From positions 1-59,176 of the forward strand of contig DATBLQ010000070.1 in assembly GCA_036555325.1 (NCBI GenBank): a stretch of 59,176 bases of DNA, read 5' to 3'. A program made the translations under genes and the position numbers. The stretch comes from DATBLQ01 sp036555325. Lineage in GTDB: Bacteria; Pseudomonadota; Alphaproteobacteria; Rhizobiales; Aestuariivirgaceae. This document shows, piece by piece, positions 1-7,144 of this stretch; position 1 is the stretch's first letter; each line of letters starts with the position of its first letter. The notes beneath the pieces are model-generated. The model worked only from the letters and a program-made list of their open reading frames with translations, was not told the DNA's origin and did no database searches.

Positions 1-475
1 GTCCAGGGCCTCAGGGCCGGACAGACGGCGACCGACAGCTTCACCTACACCATGCGGGATGCCGCAGGCGCCACCAGCTCCACCACCCTCACCGTGACCG
101 TCACCGGTACCAACGACGGCCCGGTGGCGGTGGCCAACACCGCCGCCGTGCAGGAGGATGTCACCACCTCGGCCTCGGGCAACGTGTTGACCAACGACAC
201 CGATGCCGATGTCGGTGACACCAAGACGGTCTCCGCCGTGAACGGGGGTGCCGGCAACGTCGGCGTGGCGGTGGCTGGCACTTACGGGTCGGCGACCATC
301 AATGCCGACGGCAGCTACAGCTACACTCTCAACAACGCCAGTGCCGCCGTCCAAGGCCTCAGGGCCGGACAGACGGCGACCGACAGCTTCACCTACACCA
401 TGCGGGATGCCGCAGGCGCCACCAGCTCCACCACCCTCACCGTGACCGTCACCGGTACCAACGACGGCCCGGTGG
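1..475 (+). repeat. Two near-identical copies of a VCBS repeat segment (1-127 and 349-475)
   Basis: Bases 1-127 recur at 349-475 with one difference seen by eye (CAGGG against CAAGG near the start), giving a 348-base (116-codon) period in frame. The spacer 128-348 completes the first unit. The array probably continues left of the window. Confidence 0.9.
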
Positions 476-2514
476 TCAATGCAGTTGCTACACCGACGGT
501 TTACTTCGACAGCAACGGCAACGGCCAGTTCGATTCTGGCGAGGCCAGCAGCAGCTTCACGAGTGGGACGATCAGCAGCGGAACGGAAACGACCCATACG
601 CGACATTTCGATATTCCCACAACGGCCGATCCGGGCAATACGAAGGTCGTCATTTCCTTTGCCACCATCGACAATTCCGGTACGGTACTCGTGAACGGAA
701 CGAACATCGCTTCGCAGCAGTATCTCGAATTCGAAAACGCCAATTTCAATGCGGCGACCGATGCGCACGTGACGTTTGCCGACGGCACTGACGCAAACCA
801 GCCGTGGGTGGCCAATACCAGCGGCTTGCCGCGCATCGAAATCCGCATCACCGAACACGGCATCGAGATTTGGGGCACGCGCACGTCAGCTTCTGTCGTG
901 ATGGAACAAATGGTGCTGCAGAACGGAAGCCTCGTCCTGCCCAACATCACAACGGGCCAGAACACGCTGCAAATTATCAATCACAATGACAACGGGCCGG
1001 ATGGTATGAACGCCACCATCACGGTGACCAACGATCCGTTGCAGGATCGCTCGTACTCGGAGAACCAGACGGTGTCGTTCAACGTGAGCAGCGGTTTCTC
1101 AGATATCGATATTGGCGATACTATGACCTACGGCGCCTCGGGTTTGCCGCAGGGCCTGGCCATCAACCCATCAACTGGCCTCGTGTCGGGCACGATAGCA
1201 AACAATGCTGCCGGAACCTACACCGTTACCTTCTCGGTAAATGACGGCAATGGCGGAACGGCCAGCGACACGGTGACCTTCACCGTTGGAAACACCAACG
1301 TCGCTCCGACAAGCCTAAGTCTCACCAATTCATCCGTTGTGGAAAATGCGCCGACAGGTTACGTCGTCGGATATGTCACGCCGGTCGATGCCGACATGGC
1401 CGATACGTTGACATATTCCTTCGTTGGCGCATCCGGTCCGTTTGCCATCGACGCGGTGAGTGGTGTCATTACGGTCAATGGGGCGCTCGATTATGAAACC
1501 ACGAGTTCCTTCAACGTCACTGTGCGCGTCACGGACAGCAGCGGATCATTCATCGACCAGGCTGTCACGCTTTCCGTCCTCAACGCCACGGAAGGCAACA
1601 ATGGAACCAACAACATAACCGGCACCTCGGGTAATGACATCATCTTCGGTTTTGGAGGCAATGACACTATCAACGGCGGAAACGGCAACGACCTCATTAT
1701 CGGCGACGCGGGCAATGATACTTTGAACGGAGGCGCCGGCACCGACACCCTGTCGTACATGACGTCTGCCTCGGGCGTGAACGTCAATCTGAACGGCACT
1801 GTCTCGGGCGGCGACGCGGCAGGCGATTCGATCAGCAATTTCGAGAATATCACCGGTTCCAACTCTGCCGATACCCTCACCGGCAACAACAGTGCCAACG
1901 TGCTGACCGGCCTCGCGGGCAACGATACGATCAGCGGCGGGGGCGGCAGCGACACGATCGAGGGCGGAGCAGGTGCCGACACTCTGGACGGCGGGGCCGG
2001 CACAGACATCCTGTCTTATGCAAGTTCAACCGCGGGCGTCACTGTGAACCTTGCCACCAACACCGCCTCGGGTGGTCATGCAACCGGCGACATCATCTCA
2101 AACTTCGAAAGCATCCTTGGTTCTAACAATAACGATGTGCTCACCGGCAACTCGTCCGCCAACACAATTACAGGCGGAGGTGGTGACGATACGATCAACG
2201 GGGGCCTTGGAAACGACACCCTCGCCGGCGGAGCGGGTCATGATCTTTTCATCTACCAAGTGGGCCAGGGCAACGACTCCGTCAATGGAGGTGCGGGAGC
2301 AAGCTGGATGGATGTCATCCGGTTGCTGGATTCAGGCGGCGGCAGCAACCTTGTCTATGGGGTCGACTGGACGCTTTCCCTCACTTCGGGTTCGATCACC
2401 CACACCGACACCACCAACGGCATTATGAACCTCACTGCAGATAGCGATGGCTCGATCAGCCTCACAAGCGGCGGCACCGTAACTTTTACCGACATCGAAC
2501 GCATCAATTGGTAG
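1..2514 (+). CDS. RTX/VCBS-repeat adhesin-like protein, C-terminal part (5' end outside window)
   Basis: The frame is open from the first base, so this is the 3' part of a larger gene (837 codons visible). Visible domains in order: VCBS-type repeats (about 116-residue period) ending near residue 157; a unique segment of about 180 residues; a putative Ig/dystroglycan-type cadherin domain (SENQTVSFNVSSGFSD onward); a cadherin repeat (VVENAPTGYVVG to DYETT); then blocks of RTX calcium-binding nonapeptides such as GGNDTINGGNGND and GGAGADTLDGG. The end, GHDLFIYQVGQGNDS, resembles the C-terminal region of type I secretion substrates. Such proteins are exported in one step by a type I secretion system and act as calcium-folded surface adhesins or biofilm proteins (family knowledge). 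No type I ABC exporter or membrane-fusion gene is in the window. The stop overlaps the end of the convergent efflux gene by 11 bases. Confidence 0.88.
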   Translation, partial: VQGLRAGQTATDSFTYTMRDAAGATSSTTLTVTVTGTNDGPVAVANTAAVQEDVTTSASGNVLTNDTDADVGDTKTVSAVNGGAGNVGVAVAGTYGSATINADGSYSYTLNNASAAVQGLRAGQTATDSFTYTMRDAAGATSSTTLTVTVTGTNDGPVVNAVATPTVYFDSNGNGQFDSGEASSSFTSGTISSGTETTHTRHFDIPTTADPGNTKVVISFATIDNSGTVLVNGTNIASQQYLEFENANFNAATDAHVTFADGTDANQPWVANTSGLPRIEIRITEHGIEIWGTRTSASVVMEQMVLQNGSLVLPNITTGQNTLQIINHNDNGPDGMNATITVTNDPLQDRSYSENQTVSFNVSSGFSDIDIGDTMTYGASGLPQGLAINPSTGLVSGTIANNAAGTYTVTFSVNDGNGGTASDTVTFTVGNTNVAPTSLSLTNSSVVENAPTGYVVGYVTPVDADMADTLTYSFVGASGPFAIDAVSGVITVNGALDYETTSSFNVTVRVTDSSGSFIDQAVTLSVLNATEGNNGTNNITGTSGNDIIFGFGGNDTINGGNGNDLIIGDAGNDTLNGGAGTDTLSYMTSASGVNVNLNGTVSGGDAAGDSISNFENITGSNSADTLTGNNSANVLTGLAGNDTISGGGGSDTIEGGAGADTLDGGAGTDILSYASSTAGVTVNLATNTASGGHATGDIISNFESILGSNNNDVLTGNSSANTITGGGGDDTINGGLGNDTLAGGAGHDLFIYQVGQGNDSVNGGAGASWMDVIRLLDSGGGSNLVYGVDWTLSLTSGSITHTDTTNGIMNLTADSDGSISLTSGGTVTFTDIERINW

Positions 2515-3907
2515 ATTTTGCCAGCTGGATATCACGCGTCTGTTCGACCCACCCCCCGCCCAGAGCACTCACCATCTCCACCGCTGCAACCAGGCGATCG
2601 AACCGCGCCAGGGCGAGGTTGTCTTGTGCGAAGAACAACGTCCGCTGGGCATCGAGCAGCGTTTGGAAATCGATCGTGCCCGCCTCATATTGAACCCGCG
2701 AAAGGTTATAGGCATTGCGCGATTCCTGCAGAGCAACCGTGAGATCGGCAAACCGCTGCTGCGCGCTTCGCACTGCTGCCAAGGCATCTTCAACCTGTTG
2801 TAAGGCAACGAGGACCGTCTTGCGGTAGACTTCGACCAGTTCCGCTTTCCTCGCCTCCGAAAGGCGAACCCCCGCCTTGAGCCGCCCCCCATGGAATATC
2901 GGAGCCAAAAGAGACGATCCGATCGAAATCGTTGTCGTTACCGGATTGTTTGCAACCGCCGCTTCAAGATTTAGGCCGAGAGCTGGGAACAGTGCCGCTC
3001 GCGCTACGCCGATGTCGGCATTGGCCGCGATCAGATCGGCCTCGGCGCGGCGAATGTCGGGCCGCCGGTAGAGCAGGGCCGCGGGCTGGCCCGGCGTGAC
3101 CTTGGGAACTTTCAACGCTGTAAGCCCGCTTCCCTTGACCTTGAGCGTACCGGCGGCATCTCCCAACAGTACAGCTAGGGCATTTTCCGCATTGCGCATA
3201 TCTCGCAAAAACAAGGCCCGCGCGGCCCGTGCCGAAGCAAGTTCGGATTTCTGCCTCGATACATCGAGCGTGGACGTGGCGCCGGCCTCGAAGCGCGCCT
3301 CTGCCACCCGCAACACTTCCTCAAAGTTTGTGATCGTATCGGCGGAAATGCCCAACTGGTCGCGCGCCAAAAGGAACGAGAAATAGGTAGCAGCGACCTC
3401 AGCTTGAATGGAAAGCTTGATCGCCTCCTGATCGAATTGTCGACTGGCTATATCGGCCCGCGCCGATTGAGTTTCGGCGCGGTTCCTACCGAAAAGATCG
3501 AGGTCGTACGATAGGGTGACGTCGCCCGTCAGCGTCTTCTCGGTGCGGGCGGGGGCATTGCGCGGGTTGATCCGCGCGATGCTGGCTTCTCCGGATGCAT
3601 CGATAAACGGAAACAGCGAGGCTCGCGCGATGCGATACAAGGCTCGGGCCTGTTCGATTCGATGAACCGCCGCAGCAGTATCGGTGTTGTCTCTATCGGC
3701 TTCCGCAACCAGCGCGTTGAGTGTCTTGTTGCTGAAGATCCTCCACCATTCAGGGTCGATATTCGGAACGCCGGCCAACGACTTGGTGGTAAAACTCGGA
3801 GGAATGGGGAGCTCGGGCCTAACGTAGTCGGGAGTGAGTGAGCAGCTTGCGGCAAAACAGGCAACAAGAATCGCAAGTGCCAGCCTTGTTTGTCTCATCG
3901 CGCTCAT
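2504..3907 (-). CDS. NodT-family outer-membrane efflux lipoprotein (TolC-like)
   Basis: This 467-residue protein fits the outer-membrane channel family of tripartite RND pumps. The N-terminus is a lipoprotein signal peptide with a probable lipid-modified Cys22 (FAASC). It continues with the family start SLTPDYVRPELPIP and the usual DPEWWRIF segment. The two repeated outer-membrane-efflux halves follow, recognisable by YDLDLFGRNRAE, YRRPDIRRAEADLIAANADIGVARAALFP (quoted in part: RRPDIRRAEADL) and QYEAGTIDFQTLLDAQRTLF. In the family it forms a trimeric channel for drugs or other exported compounds. No inner-membrane pump or fusion protein is adjacent, so its partner is encoded elsewhere. It converges on the RTX gene with an 11-base 3' overlap. 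A role as the type I channel for that adhesin is possible but only inferred. Confidence 0.9.
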   Translation of the reverse strand: MSAMRQTRLALAILVACFAASCSLTPDYVRPELPIPPSFTTKSLAGVPNIDPEWWRIFSNKTLNALVAEADRDNTDTAAAVHRIEQARALYRIARASLFPFIDASGEASIARINPRNAPARTEKTLTGDVTLSYDLDLFGRNRAETQSARADIASRQFDQEAIKLSIQAEVAATYFSFLLARDQLGISADTITNFEEVLRVAEARFEAGATSTLDVSRQKSELASARAARALFLRDMRNAENALAVLLGDAAGTLKVKGSGLTALKVPKVTPGQPAALLYRRPDIRRAEADLIAANADIGVARAALFPALGLNLEAAVANNPVTTTISIGSSLLAPIFHGGRLKAGVRLSEARKAELVEVYRKTVLVALQQVEDALAAVRSAQQRFADLTVALQESRNAYNLSRVQYEAGTIDFQTLLDAQRTLFFAQDNLALARFDRLVAAVEMVSALGGGWVEQTRDIQLAKSTN

Positions 3908-4259
3908 GATTGAACCGCAGCCGAGGCAATCGGATGCGCCCGTTAGGTTTCTAACCTGCTCACCGACATACCTCAGACGCGTCGGTTCCGTGGCTCGGAG
4001 CAGACGATTCTGGAATTCGCTATCATCGGGAATACATGGTTAAGAATTCGTTCAATCACCAGCGCGCTCTACATTGGACGCAAGCGCCCTACCCTTGCGG
4101 CCTCTTCCGGCAAAGACGGTCTTTGAGTCCCGCCGCCTGCCAATCACACGGTTAACCTAAACAATGACCGATCATTATTTCGTCGGATTGCCGGCAGGCG
4201 TTTAATTGGGCATTAGTCAGATTGAGGTTACTAATGCTTGACTGGACTCTGAAAGCGAT
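3908..4259. other. Non-coding region with several inverted repeats upstream of the efflux gene
   Basis: No convincing gene is seen. A small palindrome AGGTT-TCT-AACCT lies at 3945-3957, about 38 bases upstream of the efflux gene start. Arms CGCCTGCC (4134-4141) and GGCAGGCG (4193-4200) enclose 51 bases that contain AATGACCGATCATT (4172-4185), itself nearly palindromic and similar in style to TetR-type operators. These could be promoter or operator sites for the leftward efflux gene or a small structured RNA; nothing here proves either. Confidence 0.4.
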
Positions 4260-4481
4260 GTGGGGAGCCGCTTGAACTACTCCATCGAAATTCTCCGGGT
4301 CAAAGGCAATCAACCTGCCTGTGCGCTGCATAGGTTTGCGCATTACGCGCCCTCGCTTCGCCTGTTACAAGAAACCATGAAGGTAGCGCTGAAATCCCCT
4401 CAATGGCCTCCTGAGGGAAACTGCTACAGGGTTCTTTCCGAAGATGGCAGGGAATTGTACCGCTGGCCCGAGCCGCGCTGA
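4260..4481 (+). CDS. Possible small protein, 73 residues, function unknown
   Basis: A GTG-started frame encodes 73 residues ending SEDGRELYRWPEPR. The composition is protein-like (FAHYAPSLRLLQETMKVAL, then WPPEGNCYRVLSEDG), and the last half reads like a compact domain closing on a beta-hairpin. No signal peptide or membrane segment is seen, and no clear ribosome-binding site precedes GTG 4260. An internal ATG near 4377 would leave 34 residues. I do not recognise a named family. It stands alone, converging on the MlaC-like gene 26 bases away. Confidence 0.4.
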   Translation: MGSRLNYSIEILRVKGNQPACALHRFAHYAPSLRLLQETMKVALKSPQWPPEGNCYRVLSEDGRELYRWPEPR

Positions 4482-4507
4482 AAGACCCGGCTGTCGCCGG
4501 CGAGGAA

Positions 4508-4993
4508 CTAGTTTCTCGCCGGCTCCTTCCCGACAAAGCTGATTAGGGAGCCGTATCCGTCGATGCTCAGGTTCACAAACTTGCACTCCCCGGTGAAATA
4601 CCAAGTGACTGTTCGACGCTGCCCCTGCGAGTCTGTGACAGCACCCTTCACCTTTGAGTCGCTTTCGCTCAAGAATTCAACCTCGGATCCTTTGTATTCT
4701 GAAAAGCTGGGGGCGAGCACACCCACTACGAAGCGCTTCACTCTATTCCGCTGAGCGTTTCTTTGGATTTCAGAATAGCGTTTCCAGTCCCTGCCGGCAG
4801 CTAGCTGGGCTATTCTTTCGCCCTCGAAATAGCGTTCGTAGAGTGTGCTGAGTCTATTCGGGTTGCCTAACGCAGCCGACCCTGCATCCATAGCTTCGCG
4901 AATACAAGATTGCCTTGTATTCGACACACTCGCCGCAGCTGAGTCAGCAACCAGCAACCACACTGCACCGATCGCGGCAGCCTTGATGTACAT
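4508..4993 (-). CDS. Secreted MlaC/Ttg2D-like protein
   Basis: This 161-residue protein has a cleavable signal peptide (MYIKAAAIGAVWLLVADSAAA). The mature part resembles MlaC/Ttg2D periplasmic phospholipid carriers: a helical half with ERIAQLAAGRDWKRYSEIQRN, then strands with VEFLSESDSKVKGAVTDSQG, TVTWYFTGE and LSIDGYGS. In Mla systems MlaC shuttles phospholipids between the outer-membrane lipoprotein and the inner-membrane ABC transporter (established). No mlaD, mlaE or mlaF lies nearby, so this is an orphan paralogue. It is shorter than typical MlaC (about 200 residues). The assignment rests on pattern similarity only. Confidence 0.6.
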   Translation of the reverse strand: MYIKAAAIGAVWLLVADSAAASVSNTRQSCIREAMDAGSAALGNPNRLSTLYERYFEGERIAQLAAGRDWKRYSEIQRNAQRNRVKRFVVGVLAPSFSEYKGSEVEFLSESDSKVKGAVTDSQGQRRTVTWYFTGECKFVNLSIDGYGSLISFVGKEPARN

Positions 4994-5327
4994 GAAAATC
5001 CCTCCCCTTATCTGAGAGGTCTAAGCTTGCATGGGGCAAGTAAATTATGGTGAACAACGGCAACCCTTCGCTTTTGAGAGGTAATTCTCCCTCGCATTGG
5101 AAATGCCGGTTTGATTAAAAGTTTAGCCATCTAGTTTTCCGCACCATCGCTAGGTTAACGACCCCTGAACTGCCTGATTGAAACCGGGACAAATGAGCCA
5201 ACAGCGGCCAGATCAAGCGGAATATCGAGCATCGGAAATGTGCCCTGCCAGGACGAGGCCTCTAGGCTGGCCTCGCCTGGGCGAACGGAATATAATTTCG
5301 CCGGGAAACCAGTTTTGAGGTCATGAA
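4994..5327. other. Intergenic region between divergent secreted-protein genes
   Basis: About 330 bases separate the leftward MlaC-like gene from the rightward PepSY-like gene. No gene is seen. It should hold promoters for both genes. Its right-hand part contains two successive hairpins (5248-5280 and 5280-5302), listed separately. Confidence 0.5.
5248..5302 (+). other. Tandem hairpins in the leader of the PepSY-like gene
   Basis: The first hairpin pairs CCAGG-A-CGAGGCC (5248-5260) with GGCCTCG-CCTGG (5269-5280): twelve pairs, one bulged A and an eight-base loop. The second pairs GGCGAA (5280-5285) with TTCGCC (5297-5302). They end about 25 bases before the GTG start at 5328 and share one base at the boundary. 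There is no U-run, so neither is a simple terminator. They could structure the 5' leader or stabilise the mRNA. Confidence 0.5.
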
Positions 5328-5813
5328 GTGCCCGCCCTTGGTCGGAGATTTCTTAAAACTTTCGCCTACGCAGCGCCTGCCCTTCTCGTTATTGATCTAG
5401 CAGCGATCGGCTTTGCAGAAGACCAAGAGCAAGTCATTCAATGCAAAAAGCTTCCTGCAGCAGTTAGGGCAGCTTTTGAAAAAACCTATCCGATGGCAAC
5501 GATTAAGTCCTGCGCCAAGGAAACTGAACGAGGCAAGGTTGCCTATGAGATCGCCAGTGTCGATGGAAACAAGCGCCGTGACGTTCTCTATTATTTTAGT
5601 GGAAAGTTAATTGTCGTTGAGGAGACCATTTCCATCAGAAATTTGCCCGCGCGGGTGAAGCAAGCGGTCGACAGAAAGTTTCCCGAGGGTGAAATCGTTC
5701 TCGCCGAGAAACTAACCCGTGGATCATCCATAAGCTATGAGTTTCAGATAAGACACAAGGGCAAGACTGTGGAGATCGCTTTTGACCCGCGGGGTAAAGA
5801 AGTTGAGCAATAA
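5328..5813 (+). CDS. Secreted PepSY-like protein
   Basis: A GTG start with GAGG seven bases upstream opens a 161-residue protein. A hydrophobic signal segment (TFAYAAPALLVIDLAAIGFA) is followed by two repeats of a PepSY/beta-lactamase-inhibitor-like fold: KKLPAAVRAAFEKTYPMATI ... VAYEIASVDGNKRRDVLYYF, and RNLPARVKQAVDRKFPEGEI ... YEFQIRHKGKTVEIAFDPRG. Each has the LPxxVrxAfxkkyP helix and then strands, as in that family of small periplasmic proteins. The ligand or role is unknown. It lies upstream of the acyltransferase gene with a 200-base gap and is probably a separate unit. Confidence 0.65.
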   Translation: MPALGRRFLKTFAYAAPALLVIDLAAIGFAEDQEQVIQCKKLPAAVRAAFEKTYPMATIKSCAKETERGKVAYEIASVDGNKRRDVLYYFSGKLIVVEETISIRNLPARVKQAVDRKFPEGEIVLAEKLTRGSSISYEFQIRHKGKTVEIAFDPRGKEVEQ

Positions 5814-6025
5814 AAAGCGTAGAGGTGGCTCGACGAGCCGCTTGAGAAGTCAACTCGCAATTGACATGACAATGCAAACCTTCGATGCGCCGCGAGAGAT
5901 CAACCTCGCCTAGTTCGACTAGGGGGTGGTTGAAGAAACTACATAGAATGCCAAATTCGAGTTTGCGGATAGTTACATCATTTTTTAGTGCTATCCTCAA
6001 ACAAGGCGCCGGGCCGATTTCCAAA

Positions 6026-6763
6026 ATGACCCTCACCATTTTTATTCGCTCCACCATCTTTCATATTTCTTTGGCGTTCATCGCGGTGACATATTTGATA
6101 CTCTTGCCGCTTATCCTGTTCCCAAGACCAATTACACTTTCGATCACCCGCTCCTTTCTTCGTACTAAATGGTTCTTGCTGAAAACGATCTGCGGACTTT
6201 CGCTTGAGGTTCGAGGTCTGCAATATGTGCCCCAAGGTCCAGCATTGATCGCTTCAAAGCATCAGTCGACGGCTGAAATACTAGCACTGCAAATGATACT
6301 TACCGATCCGGCGATGATCACAAAAGCCCAAAATCTTCGCTTGCCCATTGTGGGTTGGGTGCTGATGAAGCTAGGCCATTTGCCCATCGACCGTAGCCAT
6401 AGTTTGCGATCTCTTGTTCGCCTATTCGGCCTCGCAAAGGAACGAGTGCGGGCGGGCCGGCAGGTGGTTATTTTTCCGGAAGGCACACGGCGCGCGCCAG
6501 CGAGCCCGCCAAAATACTTGCTGGGTGTCGCGTTTCTGTACAAAAAGCTCGCTTTGCCATGTACGCCCGTGGCTCTCAATGCCGGTCTGTTCTGGCGCAG
6601 GCGCAGTTTTGTCAGGAAACCGGGCGTGATCGTTATTGAGTTTCTTCCCGCAATCCCGCCGGGTCTGCAATCTGGAGAATTCATGGCCACGCTAGTAGAC
6701 AACATCGAATCGGCTGCGGCTCGTTTGTCTTGCGCACCCGGCAGCATTCTTGCGGCCGATTGA
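6026..6763 (+). CDS. PlsC-type 1-acyl-sn-glycerol-3-phosphate acyltransferase homologue
   Basis: PlsC-family enzymes transfer an acyl group from ACP or CoA to a lysophospholipid or similar acceptor at the inner membrane. The 245-residue form starting at ATG 6026 begins with a hydrophobic anchor (residues 5-32, IFIRSTIFHISLAFIAVTYL). It carries SKHQSTAEI (His79, Glu84) where the family has HxxxxD, and FPEGTRR (151-156) as the acyl-acceptor block. The catalytic acid is therefore Glu instead of Asp. Upstream in-frame starts at 5885 and 5948 exist, but the extra N-terminus is unlike the family. It is 100 bases upstream of the acp gene, on the same strand, and probably supplies the acyl-transfer step of that cluster. 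Confidence 0.8.
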   Translation: MTLTIFIRSTIFHISLAFIAVTYLILLPLILFPRPITLSITRSFLRTKWFLLKTICGLSLEVRGLQYVPQGPALIASKHQSTAEILALQMILTDPAMITKAQNLRLPIVGWVLMKLGHLPIDRSHSLRSLVRLFGLAKERVRAGRQVVIFPEGTRRAPASPPKYLLGVAFLYKKLALPCTPVALNAGLFWRRRSFVRKPGVIVIEFLPAIPPGLQSGEFMATLVDNIESAAARLSCAPGSILAAD

Positions 6764-6865
6764 ACCGCCGGGCTCGGTCAATCCGCATGAGTTCATGGTC
6801 GGGACAAAGATTGCAAAATGACCTCTTTGATGCAAAGGTAGAACGTAATTAGGCGGATAATTTTC

Positions 6866-7144
6866 ATGCTTCAATCTGTCGAACAGCAGCTTCCTGACCC
6901 AGAAACCCTCAACCGACTCTTGGACGTTATAGCCAAGGAGGGGATCGTTGATAGAGATAAGCTGTTGCTGGACAGCACGCTTGACAGCCTGGGTCTGAAA
7001 TCGGCCGACGTGGTGGTTGTGCTCATGGCTGTCGAGGAACAATTTGGCGTTTATATCCCACTCGATGATACGCTTTCGGAAGCCAAGAACCTTCGCGAAT
7101 TCATTGCCGCGATTGCCCTGCATCTGCAGAAGGCGAAACCGTGA
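6866..7144 (+). CDS. Acyl carrier protein-like protein
   Basis: This 92-residue protein is an acyl carrier protein homologue. LGLKSADVVVVLMAVEEQFG aligns with the ACP helix-2 region (LGxDSLxxVELVMALEEEF), placing the 4'-phosphopantetheine attachment at Ser46, with IPLDDTLSEAKNLREF forming the third helix. The usual Asp before the serine is Lys (GLKS), as in some specialised ACPs. It is unlikely to be the main fatty-acid AcpP, which is acidic, shorter and carries DSL. Its TGA overlaps the GTG start of the ketosynthase gene (GTGA), so the two are translationally coupled. It presumably carries the growing chain for this cluster. Confidence 0.8.
   Translation: MLQSVEQQLPDPETLNRLLDVIAKEGIVDRDKLLLDSTLDSLGLKSADVVVVLMAVEEQFGVYIPLDDTLSEAKNLREFIAAIALHLQKAKP

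Noticed and set aside
501..980. Long open frame on the minus strand opposite the RTX gene
   Set aside because: It lies wholly antisense to a clear repeat protein; its composition mirrors the other strand and shows no motif.
1610..2260. Possible tandem repeat array or CRISPR-like pattern
   Set aside because: The periodicity is the coding signature of RTX nonapeptides (GGxGxDxUx), not direct non-coding repeats with unique spacers.
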